A DNA stretch of 23,920 bases from CAZDAM01 sp964503595 (lineage in GTDB: Bacteria; Muiribacteriota; UBA6191), in NCBI GenBank assembly GCA_964503595.1, contig CAZDAM010000053.1, positions 1-23,920 of the forward strand. Direction: 5' to 3'. How positions within the stretch are numbered: the first letter of the stretch is position 1; each line of letters starts with the position of its first letter. Made by a program: the position numbers and the translations under genes. The notes beneath the pieces are model-generated. The model did not search any database. It worked only from the letters and a program-made list of their open reading frames with translations, and was not told the origin of the DNA. This document shows positions 14,075 to 22,394 of the stretch, one piece after another.

Positions 14075-17000
14075 CAAAAGAATCCTCCCACTGGTCACCG
14101 AACCTCCTGAAATCAGGGAAAGCTCGCTGAGAACAGGCCCGGTCGTATCCCGCTTCACATAGATCATTTCCCGCTTCTCAATCGATTTTTTTTCATGTCC
14201 GGAAAACAGATTTATGGAGTTATCAAACAGCTGAAGCACAACGGGCCAGTAGCCATCATCCTTAAGGCTCAGTGTGGCCGTGAATGGCACCTGAGTCTGA
14301 ACCGGTGTCGCCGTCACCGGAAAAGCCTGAATCATGCTTGTATTGCCCACATTGGGAAAAATCACCGTGGAAGCCCCGTACAGGTCCTGACGGGTCTGAG
14401 CAGTATCAGGATTGAACTGCCCGCTGTTCAGGGCATTCATTCTCAGACGAAAGCCGGAAAGGTTATTGCGTCCATCGGAAGCAAAATCGAATCCACTGGC
14501 ATCGGACATGATCCCGGAAAGAGTCACACTGCATGATGTTGGGGATACACCTGGCTGGGTACTGGCACAGCGGGTGACTTCCAGAACCTGAATTGAAGAG
14601 CGGGGAGAATCGGGAGTGTTGCGATCCACCACAAGAGGCAGAAGCTGAGGCTGAATCAGAGCATCAGAAACCGACGTCACAATCAGGGATGGAGGGCTGA
14701 TATCATTCAGGTTCAGAATGGTGAGGGGGCTGGTCATCGTGAAGGTCTGGGCATAGCCCCATTCATCAGCAATCAGACCGGTAAGACGATTGGAAGTTGC
14801 TTCCATAAGCGGCAGCACTCCAATGAAATCCATGGTGCCGGTCACCGGCTGAAAACTTGTACAGGCAATCACCGAACATGCGCTGAAACTGACAATTCGG
14901 GAAGCGTCCGTGGCTGCAGCCCGAATCGTGATCAGATCCGTTGTCACCGTCTGGGCGTTTCTCCCCCCTTCGGGCTGAAGAATCGCGATTCCGGGAGCCT
15001 CGATATCCAGAAGATTTACATAAAGCAGAGTGGATTGACGGTTTTGCAAAGCAGTTTGAAAGCTTAAGGGTCGACTATCGTTATTCTTGGTATCAATGGC
15101 GGAAAGAATAACCCTAAGACTGGTGGAATCCGATCCAAATGGCAGAGATTCCGTACCCAGATTGACCTGCCTTTTCCAGCTGTAACTGACACTGTCCGTC
15201 GACTGGGCCGCAAAGCCGGTGGAATTGGCCCTGACTCGAAAAACTCCGGAAACATCCACTGCTGTCCCGGCAAATTCAACCAGACCGGTGGTCAGAAGAT
15301 TGAAACGATAGGAACGATCTGATGTCAGGGGCAGCTCATAGCGAATGGATCCCCCTCCCAGAGCAACCGTAGCAATGGTAAGGGCAGATCCCGATTCCAC
15401 AGATTCCAGCACCGGAATATTCCGGGCTCCTAAAACAGTAATGGAAGTCAGCTTCAAAAGTGGTGGAGCACTGTCCAAAGACAGAAATTTCAGCTCCCTG
15501 GGAAGGGCATTTCGGTTGCCGAAGATATCTTCGGCAAAGAAATGAACCGTGTTTTCAATCCCCGGCTCCACTGGAAAGTCCAATACTTCCCAGGTTCCAA
15601 AACCAGAACCAAGATCCCGGGCTGCATAGGTCGTGGTCCTCCCGCTTCTAAGGCTTGCGTTGCTGACCCAGATGCTTTTCACTGCAGAAACATCAAAGGC
15701 TGTTCCTGCCAGACGGATTGCCGCCAGGGTTGTTGCCGGATCGGTTGAAAGGGGGTGGGTAAAAGTCAGATTGGGGGACTCATTATCCAGATCAAAGAAG
15801 CCACTGATGCTGGCAACATCAAATTCCGTGGTCCGGCCAATTTCCCTCACTGAAAAACTGATGCGAACATCCTGTTGAGAAGCATTTCCAAGATTTCCTC
15901 CCAGCCCGTAATCCTGGCGGGAATGCCAGTAATAGGTAAATGGCTGGGTCAGACAAACCGCATTCGTCCTTGAAGGAAGATTTCTTAAGATGCCATCGGC
16001 AGGAAAAGTGGCCGTTGGTAGATTCGATACACTGATTCGGGGGGCCTGGGTCGTAACCAGAAGCGAGTCCCCTACCGTGAAACCAAATTTCAGATCCACC
16101 AGATCGGTTTCATCATCACAGACCAGAACCTGCAGGGGAATGATCCCGCTGACCACTGGATCCGGGTTTTTCGTCTGAATCGTTGCCAGAAAATTAGCCG
16201 GCACAATCCGGGAAAAATCACTGATCGGATTGGAAGCCAGGGCATTGAAGCTTGGAGCCAGCAGGATATCGCTTAATTCCACCACCGGTTCATATCCCGA
16301 AAGCCAGAAATCAAAACTCATGGTGACCAGATTAGCCTGAGGATTGGACTGGACATCCACATCCCTGGCCTCGACAACCAGACGGTAAAAACGGTCCCCC
16401 GGAAGATTTTTAATCGAAAAGGAGCCATCCGATGAAGTCTGGGCAACCACCGTGGTCAGATTGTCAGACTCAAGTCTCATAAGAAAGCGGGCAGCAGCAA
16501 GATTTCCGCCTTTGATCACCTTCCCCTGCAGCTCAACATTCTGAGCCTGGGAAGGAATGGTTCTAAGCCAGTTCAGAGTCGTAACCCGTAAAGTTGCCAA
16601 GGAAGTCTCCATCGCCTTGAGCTGAGGATTCTTGGTTTCCGCAACCCCGCTCTGTCCAGCTCTCAGGAAGATCTGGTTCCACATGGTTTCTGTCGCGGAA
16701 GGACGAAAGGAAAGAACTGAAAGATTGTCCAGATTCGGGGTCTTGCCCTGATTGGAAGCAATTGAAGTGAAGAGTCCCGTGGAAGGCTCGAAAGCCGGAC
16801 TGAGCTGGGCAAAAAATTCCGCCAGAACCGGAATTTCAATCCGGTTCACCAAAGTTTCCGAACTCAGCCGGGAATCCGTGGCCGACAGAATCATATGACG
16901 CAGAATCTGGGCTTCTCTGAGCAGAAGTTCCATACCCTGCTCGGCCTGGGCACTCCCATACTGCTGAATACCATTCAGAGTTCTCACAACTTCAAAGCGG

Positions 17001-18526
17001 GCGGAACTTTCTGAAATCGGGTCCGGGTAAATCGCCTGGGAAGATGCAATATTCTGAGAAAGCTCATTCAGGCGGTGATGGGCCATTCTGAAGGATGCCG
17101 GAAGCCATTGCATCCAGAACTCAGGAGCTTCCCGAAGCCGGTTGCGAAAAGTGTCCAGACTGCTTTCGGAATTCAGCCCAATCACCATGCTCAGTCGAGA
17201 GGATGGATTGACGCTCAGCCCCCCAAATGCACCGGAAGCTGAAACTTTTTCCCCCGGTACAATCCTTCCTCCGGAATCAAGGCCAGTCAGGACTCTCTCT
17301 ACAGACCAGGTACGCTGCTCAAATCCGAGACTGAAGGCCTGAAACAAGGAATCCAGACGCAGAAGGTTCTTTGATGGCAGGGCCAGAAGGTTTTCCAGAA
17401 TCGGCATGCTGACCCAGGGCAGGCGGGAAATCTCTCTTGCCATCAGAACGGAAAATTCTTCGTACTGCTGACCCAAAGGACGCAAAGCACTGAGTTCCTG
17501 CACCGTAAAATGCAGGGTATTTGCTGGCAATGGCCACTTCTGAACATCCGATGTTGTGACCAAGCCCCCGAATGAAGCTTCGAGATCGGCCTCGCTGGCA
17601 CCAAATCCGGTAGGTGGCAGAGCCGAAAACTCCAGCCGTGAGAAACGCTGGTTCCACAGCAGGCTGCCATCCTCTCCAAGCAGGGTAAATCCAGCCAGAA
17701 GAAACTGGGAAGCAAGACGAAGACGCTTTTCCGCCAGCGTGATTTCATCGGGTCGAATCGGCTCAAGGGCTGCCCTGGCCTCAAGTCTGACCCCTTCTTC
17801 CACAATCAGACTCAGGGCACTCTGTCCCTGGGCAACCTGGCGAAAAAGACGACCGGCACCTCCGGAGGACGAACCATGATTGGCCGGATTGTAAGGCAGG
17901 TTGGATAAAAAGCCCTCCAGATCATTGCGGACTGTGGCAATTCTTGAAGCCAGGCTATCCACCGTATCCGACCAGGGAGCCTCCCTGATTTCTGCCTGAT
18001 TCTGGGCTCTAGCAGCATTTTTCAGAATCTCTTCCTGCAGAAACCTGACCGCAGCATCAGTTCTATAGTCCACTTTTACAGCATCTTTAACAACAGAGTT
18101 TGCCCCCGGAAGCTCCATAAGGGTACTGAAAACCAGATTTTCCGATTTTGCCACCAGAACTGCAGTCCCGGAAAGTTCCGTCGAGCGGATCTGGGATTTC
18201 AGAAGAGCAAAACGGCCATCCGCCCCAGCCTCAATCTGCGCCCCTGAAGCCAGAAGAGAGTTCTGGCGGGCCACATCATCGGGACGGAACAGATCAATGT
18301 CTGCTCCAGCTAGAGCCACAGTAGAAACCGAAGCTCTGAGCAGGGACTGAGAAGCCGTAATCGGCACTCTTACCTGCCCGATCAAAAATACGGTATTTGA
18401 AGCTCCCGGGTCGGTTGCACTACTGCCGTTTGCGGTTGTTTCCGAAAAACCGCCGCTTCCACATCCTCCCAGAAACAGGGTCAGAATCAAAAAAATGGCC
18501 AAAATCGATTTCAAGGAATTTTTCAT
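13979..18526 (-). CDS. N-terminal half of very large lipoprotein with Ig-like domains (frame broken at 3' end)
   Basis: The start is ATG 18526, where GAGGA sits about 8 bases upstream; an ATG at 18544 is in frame but less likely. The product is 1515 residues. It begins with a lipoprotein signal peptide and lipobox LGGC (lipid-bearing Cys-22, then Gly), so outer-membrane anchoring is plausible. Residues about 40-650 are Leu/Ser-rich and mostly helical. About 660-730 looks like a carboxypeptidase-regulatory-like domain (ELQGKVIKGG, SSDGSFSIKNLPG). From about 900 on come bacterial Ig-like repeats with AxDxSAVxS signatures. The last 11 or so residues come from the 62-bp duplication, followed by a premature stop; the natural continuation is the 11697-13982 frame. 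A role as a large surface or matrix protein is an inference. Confidence 0.85.
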   Translation of the reverse strand: MKNSLKSILAIFLILTLFLGGCGSGGFSETTANGSSATDPGASNTVFLIGQVRVPITASQSLLRASVSTVALAGADIDLFRPDDVARQNSLLASGAQIEAGADGRFALLKSQIRSTELSGTAVLVAKSENLVFSTLMELPGANSVVKDAVKVDYRTDAAVRFLQEEILKNAARAQNQAEIREAPWSDTVDSLASRIATVRNDLEGFLSNLPYNPANHGSSSGGAGRLFRQVAQGQSALSLIVEEGVRLEARAALEPIRPDEITLAEKRLRLASQFLLAGFTLLGEDGSLLWNQRFSRLEFSALPPTGFGASEADLEASFGGLVTTSDVQKWPLPANTLHFTVQELSALRPLGQQYEEFSVLMAREISRLPWVSMPILENLLALPSKNLLRLDSLFQAFSLGFEQRTWSVERVLTGLDSGGRIVPGEKVSASGAFGGLSVNPSSRLSMVIGLNSESSLDTFRNRLREAPEFWMQWLPASFRMAHHRLNELSQNIASSQAIYPDPISESSARFEVVRTLNGIQQYGSAQAEQGMELLLREAQILRHMILSATDSRLSSETLVNRIEIPVLAEFFAQLSPAFEPSTGLFTSIASNQGKTPNLDNLSVLSFRPSATETMWNQIFLRAGQSGVAETKNPQLKAMETSLATLRVTTLNWLRTIPSQAQNVELQGKVIKGGNLAAARFLMRLESDNLTTVVAQTSSDGSFSIKNLPGDRFYRLVVEARDVDVQSNPQANLVTMSFDFWLSGYEPVVELSDILLAPSFNALASNPISDFSRIVPANFLATIQTKNPDPVVSGIIPLQVLVCDDETDLVDLKFGFTVGDSLLVTTQAPRISVSNLPTATFPADGILRNLPSRTNAVCLTQPFTYYWHSRQDYGLGGNLGNASQQDVRISFSVREIGRTTEFDVASISGFFDLDNESPNLTFTHPLSTDPATTLAAIRLAGTAFDVSAVKSIWVSNASLRSGRTTTYAARDLGSGFGTWEVLDFPVEPGIENTVHFFAEDIFGNRNALPRELKFLSLDSAPPLLKLTSITVLGARNIPVLESVESGSALTIATVALGGGSIRYELPLTSDRSYRFNLLTTGLVEFAGTAVDVSGVFRVRANSTGFAAQSTDSVSYSWKRQVNLGTESLPFGSDSTSLRVILSAIDTKNNDSRPLSFQTALQNRQSTLLYVNLLDIEAPGIAILQPEGGRNAQTVTTDLITIRAAATDASRIVSFSACSVIACTSFQPVTGTMDFIGVLPLMEATSNRLTGLIADEWGYAQTFTMTSPLTILNLNDISPPSLIVTSVSDALIQPQLLPLVVDRNTPDSPRSSIQVLEVTRCASTQPGVSPTSCSVTLSGIMSDASGFDFASDGRNNLSGFRLRMNALNSGQFNPDTAQTRQDLYGASTVIFPNVGNTSMIQAFPVTATPVQTQVPFTATLSLKDDGYWPVVLQLFDNSINLFSGHEKKSIEKREMIYVKRDTTGPVLSELSLISGGSVTSGRILLNGAATDALSAVTSVEVGGVQGTGLLRMPFPR

Positions 18527-18555
18527 GACAACTATCCTCAACATCGGATGTGTCT

Positions 18556-18572
18556 TGCATGGATTTCATGCA
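18556..18572. promoter_or_regulatory. Inverted repeat in the lipoprotein leader, possible operator
   Basis: TGCATG and CATGCA are separated by 5 bases, a 17-bp perfect dyad. It lies between the putative minus-strand -10 (18587-18592) and the lipoprotein start, so a repressor bound here could block transcription. It could also be chance. Confidence 0.25.
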
Positions 18573-18586
18573 TTTGCTTTTTTGGT

Positions 18587-18592
18587 AGTATA
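18587..18592 (-). promoter_or_regulatory. -10 element for the large lipoprotein gene
   Basis: The minus strand reads TATACT, five of six consensus bases, with TTGATT 19 bases upstream as a weak -35 inside the divergent gene. Transcription would start near 18580 and give a leader of about 55 bases to ATG 18526. Read on the plus strand, the same bases give TAGTAT a few bases before the divergent ATG, so the two genes share a promoter region. Confidence 0.4.
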
Positions 18593-18597
18593 GAAAC

Positions 18598-18861
18598 ATG
18601 AATCGTCCCAGAATCAATTGCCGAAACTGCCGGTTTTTCAAAATTACCTGGCAGCCTTCCATGCCCTACGCCTGCGAGAGCTTTGGCTTCAAATCGAAAA
18701 TGATTCCTTCCATGGTTGTCAGACAATCTGACGGTCATGAATGTCAGGCTTTCCGCCCCAAGAACACGCCGAATCCGACAAGTCCCAGCCCCCAGCCTTC
18801 CGGGCCTCCCAAGCCAGGAACCATTTTCCGTCTTCCTTCCCAGAACAGGCCTAAATCATAG
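18598..18861 (+). CDS. Small four-cysteine (probably zinc-binding) protein
   Basis: This 87-residue plus-strand protein starts MNRPRINCRNCRFF. Cys-8 and Cys-11 (CxxC), Cys-26 and Cys-49 could bind one zinc. The core pattern, CxxCxFFxxTW followed by P-x-x-C-x-x-F-G-F-K-S-K-x-x-P-S and a C-x-x-F, is one I recall as a conserved family of small uncharacterised bacterial proteins. The Pro/Ser-rich tail (56-80) is not part of that core. There is no ribosome site before the ATG and TAGTAT lies only about 6 bases upstream, so the message may be leaderless or the promoter lies elsewhere. It diverges from the lipoprotein gene and overlaps the end of the convergent 18851 frame by 11 bases. Function is unknown. 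Confidence 0.78.
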   Translation: MNRPRINCRNCRFFKITWQPSMPYACESFGFKSKMIPSMVVRQSDGHECQAFRPKNTPNPTSPSPQPSGPPKPGTIFRLPSQNRPKS

Positions 18862-19167
18862 ATTTAAATCGGGAGGCATCCGGACGGGCCACAATCTTTT
18901 CCCCCTGAACCTGAAGCCCAGAGTTTCGGACTGCATCCATCAGATCGCGAATCATATTGCGGGTAATGGTATCAGGCTCGAAAACTTCTGCCTGCCGCAG
19001 ACAAAACAGAATAGGCTGGAAACCGCAAGCCAGAAACCTGCCCTGAACGTCCTCTTCAGGCTCTTCAAAAAATGCGACCCAGACTGCCCCCGGCAAAAAA
19101 AATCCCTGACAGGCGGCCCGGCCCTGGTAACAGCCTGATGAATCTTTGGGTCGACTCCTGTCGGCAA
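18851..19167 (-). CDS. Small unrecognised protein after ileS, possibly read through a -1 frameshift at T8
   Basis: Two frames appear to belong together. The first opens at TTG 19167 (AGGAAG about 7 bases upstream, 17 bases after the ileS stop) and reads LPTGVDPKIHQAVTRAGPPV up to GAT TTT TTT. The second reads LPGAVWVAFFEEPEEDVQG... to a TAG at 18851-18853. They meet at a run of eight T (19102-19095) that contains the in-frame slippery heptamer T TTT TTT; one step back joins them into 105 residues. A simpler reading is an 81-residue protein from TTG 19096, which has AGGGA 6 bases upstream. A sequencing error or true frameshift mutation in the homopolymer is also possible. No domain was recognised; codon use in the second part resembles its neighbours. 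Confidence 0.5.
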
Positions 19168-19183
19168 AGATAGGCTTCCTGGC

Positions 19184-22100
19184 TCATACCTGTTTCAGAC
19201 CGACTTCAAAGCCGGTTTCTTCATCAATTTCTACCCGGGCTGTTTTCAGAAGGCCATCGGGAAGCTCACCAAACCGTAAATCCTCACAAAGGGTTTCGCT
19301 GGCAATAAAGGGTCCGAATCCAGTTTTCAGTGCCTCCGCATTGACCCCTCTGAGAGCAACGTGAGCAAAGATGCGATCGGTTAATGCCAGGCCGGCATCC
19401 TTTCTTAAATTCTGGATATGACGAATCACCTCACGAGCATGGCCCTCAAGCTCCAGAGCCTCATCAAGCTCCAGATCCAGGGCAACCACAACTCCGGCAT
19501 CCGAAGCACAGTCAAAGCCCTCCTGAGCCATGAAGACAATTTCAAACTCCTCGGGAGTCAAACGGTGCTCGCCACCAAGAACTGCTTCTTCCCCCTCAAG
19601 CACAAAATCACCATTTTTGGCCATCTGGGCCACAGACTGCATGGCCTTGCCGAATTTGCGCCCCAGAAGTTTGAAGTTGAGCTTAATTTCGGGTTTACCC
19701 AGAGTCGAAGCATCCTCAACAAAGATGGCATCCTTGACGTTGAGTTCGTCCTTGAGAACATCTTCATATTCACTCAAAAGACCTTCCGGCAGATTTCCGG
19801 CCACCTGGAGACTTCTCAAAGGTTTTCTGACCTTGATCCGGTTTCTGGTTCTAAGAGAATGCCCCAGAGTCACAATCGTGCGGATCAGATCCATTCGCAT
19901 GGATAAATCCCGATCGATAAGATCGGACTGAACGGTTTCCCAGTTACTCAGATGCACGGATTCTTCATTCGTCAGACCGCGATAGATCGCATCGGTCACA
20001 AAGGGCATGATGGGAGCCAGAATCTTGCTTAAGCCCTTGAGGACAATCGCCAGGGTTTCATAAGCATCCTTCTTGTCCTTTTCAAGTCCTTCCGCCCAGA
20101 AACGGCGCCGGGAACGGCGAACGTACCAGTTGGTCAGAATCGGCAGGAAACGCTGGATATGCCTGGCTGCTTCCGAAAGCTCATAAGAATCCAGTTCTTT
20201 GGTTACATTTTGCAGAAGCTGCTGGTACTCACTCAGGATATAGCGATCCAGAAGATTGGTTGGCTCAACCTCACCCTTGGCTCGATACCCGTCAATATTG
20301 GCATAGCTTGTGAAAAACGAGTATACATTCCAAAGTGGCAGAATCACCGATTTCACAACTTCTTTGAATTCATTGTCGGCAATTCTGACTTCCATCCCCT
20401 TCACCACTGGGGATGTCACCAGGAAATAACGCATGGCATCGGCACCATAGGTTTCAAACACATCCATGGGAGGCGTGTAATTCCTGTGGCGCTTGGAAAG
20501 CTTCTTGCCATCAGCAGCAAGGATCAGACCCGTACAGATCACATTCTTGAACGCTTTTCTCTGAAACATCGCAGTCCCGATGACATGCAGGTAGTAGAAC
20601 CAGCAACGGGTCTGATCGATGGCTTCACAAATGAAATCGGCCGGAAAGTTGGCTTCAAAGCCTTCACGGTTTTCAAAAGGATAGTGCTGCTGTCCATACG
20701 GCATGGAACCTGATTCAAACCAGCAGTCCAGAACCTCAGGGATACGGGTATAGGTCTTGCCACCTTTTACGATTTTCAGATCATCCACAAAATGCTTGTG
20801 AATGTCCTGAATCTTCTGGCCCGAAGCCTCTTCCAGTTCGGCAACGGATCCAAAGCAGAGGATGTCTCCATCTTCGCTTCTCCAGATTGGAAGCGGAGTT
20901 CCCCAGAATCGGTTACGGGAAATCGCCCAGTCTCTGGCATTTTCCAGCCATTTTCCAAAACGGCCATCCTTGATATGTCCCGGAACCCAGTGAACTTCCT
21001 CGGCATTTTTCAGAAGATCCGCTTTCATCTTATCGATAGAAACAAACCAGGAGGAAAGAGCCCGATACATCAGGGGAGTGTCAGTTCTCCAGCAGAAAGG
21101 ATAGCTGTGATTCAGGGTTTCCTGTTTGAAAAGAAGTCCTCTTTCCTTCAGATCCCGCATGATGGGTTTATCCGCTTCCTTGAAGTTCAGGCCACCAATC
21201 AGGGCAAGATTTTTATCAAAACTGCCCTCCTGATCGATTGGGTCAAAAACCTCAATCCCGGCATTCTGGCAGACTCTTAAGTCGTCCTCCCCAAAGGCCG
21301 GAGCCTGATGCACCAGCCCGGTACCGGAGTCATCACTGACATAGGAATCCACCAGCACCCTGAAACAGGGCTCGATGGAAATTCTGGCGCTGGCATAATC
21401 AAACAGAGGCTCGTACGTCAGACCTTCAAGCTCCGTCCCCTTGAAGGTGCCCAGAATTTCAAATTCCCCTTCCTTGAAACAGGTTTCCACCCTTGAGCTT
21501 CCCAGAATGAATTTTTCCCCGCTTTCATAATGCAGTACCTCGCTGTACTCAAGTTCGGGTCCGGCACAGACTGCCAGATTGGAAGGAAGGGTCCAGGGGG
21601 TCGTTGTCCATACCAGAAGAGAGGTGTTTTCCTTTTCTTTCAGACGAAAGCGAACCGTAACGGACGGATCCTGTGTATCCATGTAGTTCAGGCTGGCTTC
21701 AGAATTTGACAGTGGAGTGGAAAGTCTCCAGGAATAGGGCAGTACTTTTTTGCCCTCGTAGATCAGCCCCTGTTCCCAGAGCTTCCTGAAGACATTCCAG
21801 ACAGACTCCATGAAATTGAGATCCATGGTCTTATAATCATTGTCAAAGTCAATCCAGCGGCCCATTCTTTCGGTCACGAGCCGCCATTCCCTGGTGTAGC
21901 GCAAAACTGTGGAACGGCATTCTTCGTTGTAACGATCCACACCATACTCAAGAATGTCAGGAGCTCCCTTCAAATCAAGGGCCTGCTCAATCTCAAGCTC
22001 AATTGGAAGACCATGGCAATCCCAGCCAAAGCGCCTTTCCACCCGAAAGCCCTGCATCGTCTTATAGCGTGGAATCAAATCCTTGACCGTCCCCTGCAAA

Positions 22101-22294
22101 AGGTGGCCATAGTGAGGAAGACCGGTTGCAAACGGAGGGCCGTCATAAAAAACAAACTGGCGATCAAGGGGACGCTCTTCCACGGAACGGCGGAACATAT
22201 TCTTGGCTTCCCAGGACGCCTGAATCTCTCTTTCCAGTTGCGGGAAATTCTGACGTGGGTTGACTTCAGGATAAGACAGTTTCTTCTCGCTCAT
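19184..22294 (-). CDS. ileS: Isoleucine-tRNA ligase, IleS2-like type
   Basis: This 1036-residue class I synthetase charges tRNA-Ile. The HIGH motif is HYGH (61-64) in PPFATGLPHYGHLLQG, and the KMSKS motif is KLSKR (598-602) in ADGKKLSKRHRNYTPP. Both are typical of the eukaryote-like IleS2 type rather than the common bacterial IleS1. The CP1 editing domain is present, with WTTTPWTLPSN (229-239) and GTGLVHQAPAFGEDD (324-338). The anticodon-binding domain (about 640-800) is followed by a long C-terminal region without the Cys zinc cluster of IleS1. ATG 22294 has AAGGA 5 bases upstream. No T-box leader is present in the 100 bases upstream. Confidence 0.97.
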   Translation of the reverse strand: MSEKKLSYPEVNPRQNFPQLEREIQASWEAKNMFRRSVEERPLDRQFVFYDGPPFATGLPHYGHLLQGTVKDLIPRYKTMQGFRVERRFGWDCHGLPIELEIEQALDLKGAPDILEYGVDRYNEECRSTVLRYTREWRLVTERMGRWIDFDNDYKTMDLNFMESVWNVFRKLWEQGLIYEGKKVLPYSWRLSTPLSNSEASLNYMDTQDPSVTVRFRLKEKENTSLLVWTTTPWTLPSNLAVCAGPELEYSEVLHYESGEKFILGSSRVETCFKEGEFEILGTFKGTELEGLTYEPLFDYASARISIEPCFRVLVDSYVSDDSGTGLVHQAPAFGEDDLRVCQNAGIEVFDPIDQEGSFDKNLALIGGLNFKEADKPIMRDLKERGLLFKQETLNHSYPFCWRTDTPLMYRALSSWFVSIDKMKADLLKNAEEVHWVPGHIKDGRFGKWLENARDWAISRNRFWGTPLPIWRSEDGDILCFGSVAELEEASGQKIQDIHKHFVDDLKIVKGGKTYTRIPEVLDCWFESGSMPYGQQHYPFENREGFEANFPADFICEAIDQTRCWFYYLHVIGTAMFQRKAFKNVICTGLILAADGKKLSKRHRNYTPPMDVFETYGADAMRYFLVTSPVVKGMEVRIADNEFKEVVKSVILPLWNVYSFFTSYANIDGYRAKGEVEPTNLLDRYILSEYQQLLQNVTKELDSYELSEAARHIQRFLPILTNWYVRRSRRRFWAEGLEKDKKDAYETLAIVLKGLSKILAPIMPFVTDAIYRGLTNEESVHLSNWETVQSDLIDRDLSMRMDLIRTIVTLGHSLRTRNRIKVRKPLRSLQVAGNLPEGLLSEYEDVLKDELNVKDAIFVEDASTLGKPEIKLNFKLLGRKFGKAMQSVAQMAKNGDFVLEGEEAVLGGEHRLTPEEFEIVFMAQEGFDCASDAGVVVALDLELDEALELEGHAREVIRHIQNLRKDAGLALTDRIFAHVALRGVNAEALKTGFGPFIASETLCEDLRFGELPDGLLKTARVEIDEETGFEVGLKQV

Positions 22295-22343
22295 AGTTTC
22301 CTTCTTCTGGTGCGGATTTGAGGGTTGCCATCATACAAAAAGC

Positions 22344-22374
22344 GACCCCTGGCGGTAAACTTTTGTGACCCCTG
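22344..22374. repeat. Two direct repeats of GACCCCTG upstream of ileS
   Basis: The octamer GACCCCTG occurs at 22344-22351 and 22367-22374, 23 bases apart start to start, or about two helical turns. It sits in the 100-bp gap between the RNA methyltransferase gene and ileS. A tandem operator is possible; chance is not excluded. Confidence 0.3.
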
Positions 22375-22394
22375 AACAAAGGCAGTCTCAAGGC

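Noticed and set aside
19093..19140. Intrinsic terminator for ileS using the T8 run
   Set aside because: The nearest possible stem (CAGGC with GCCTG) has an 18-base loop and ends about 7 bases before the T-run, which is too far for a normal terminator.
22295..22394. T-box or other riboswitch before ileS
   Set aside because: The leader is too short and lacks the T-box core sequence and a terminator hairpin.
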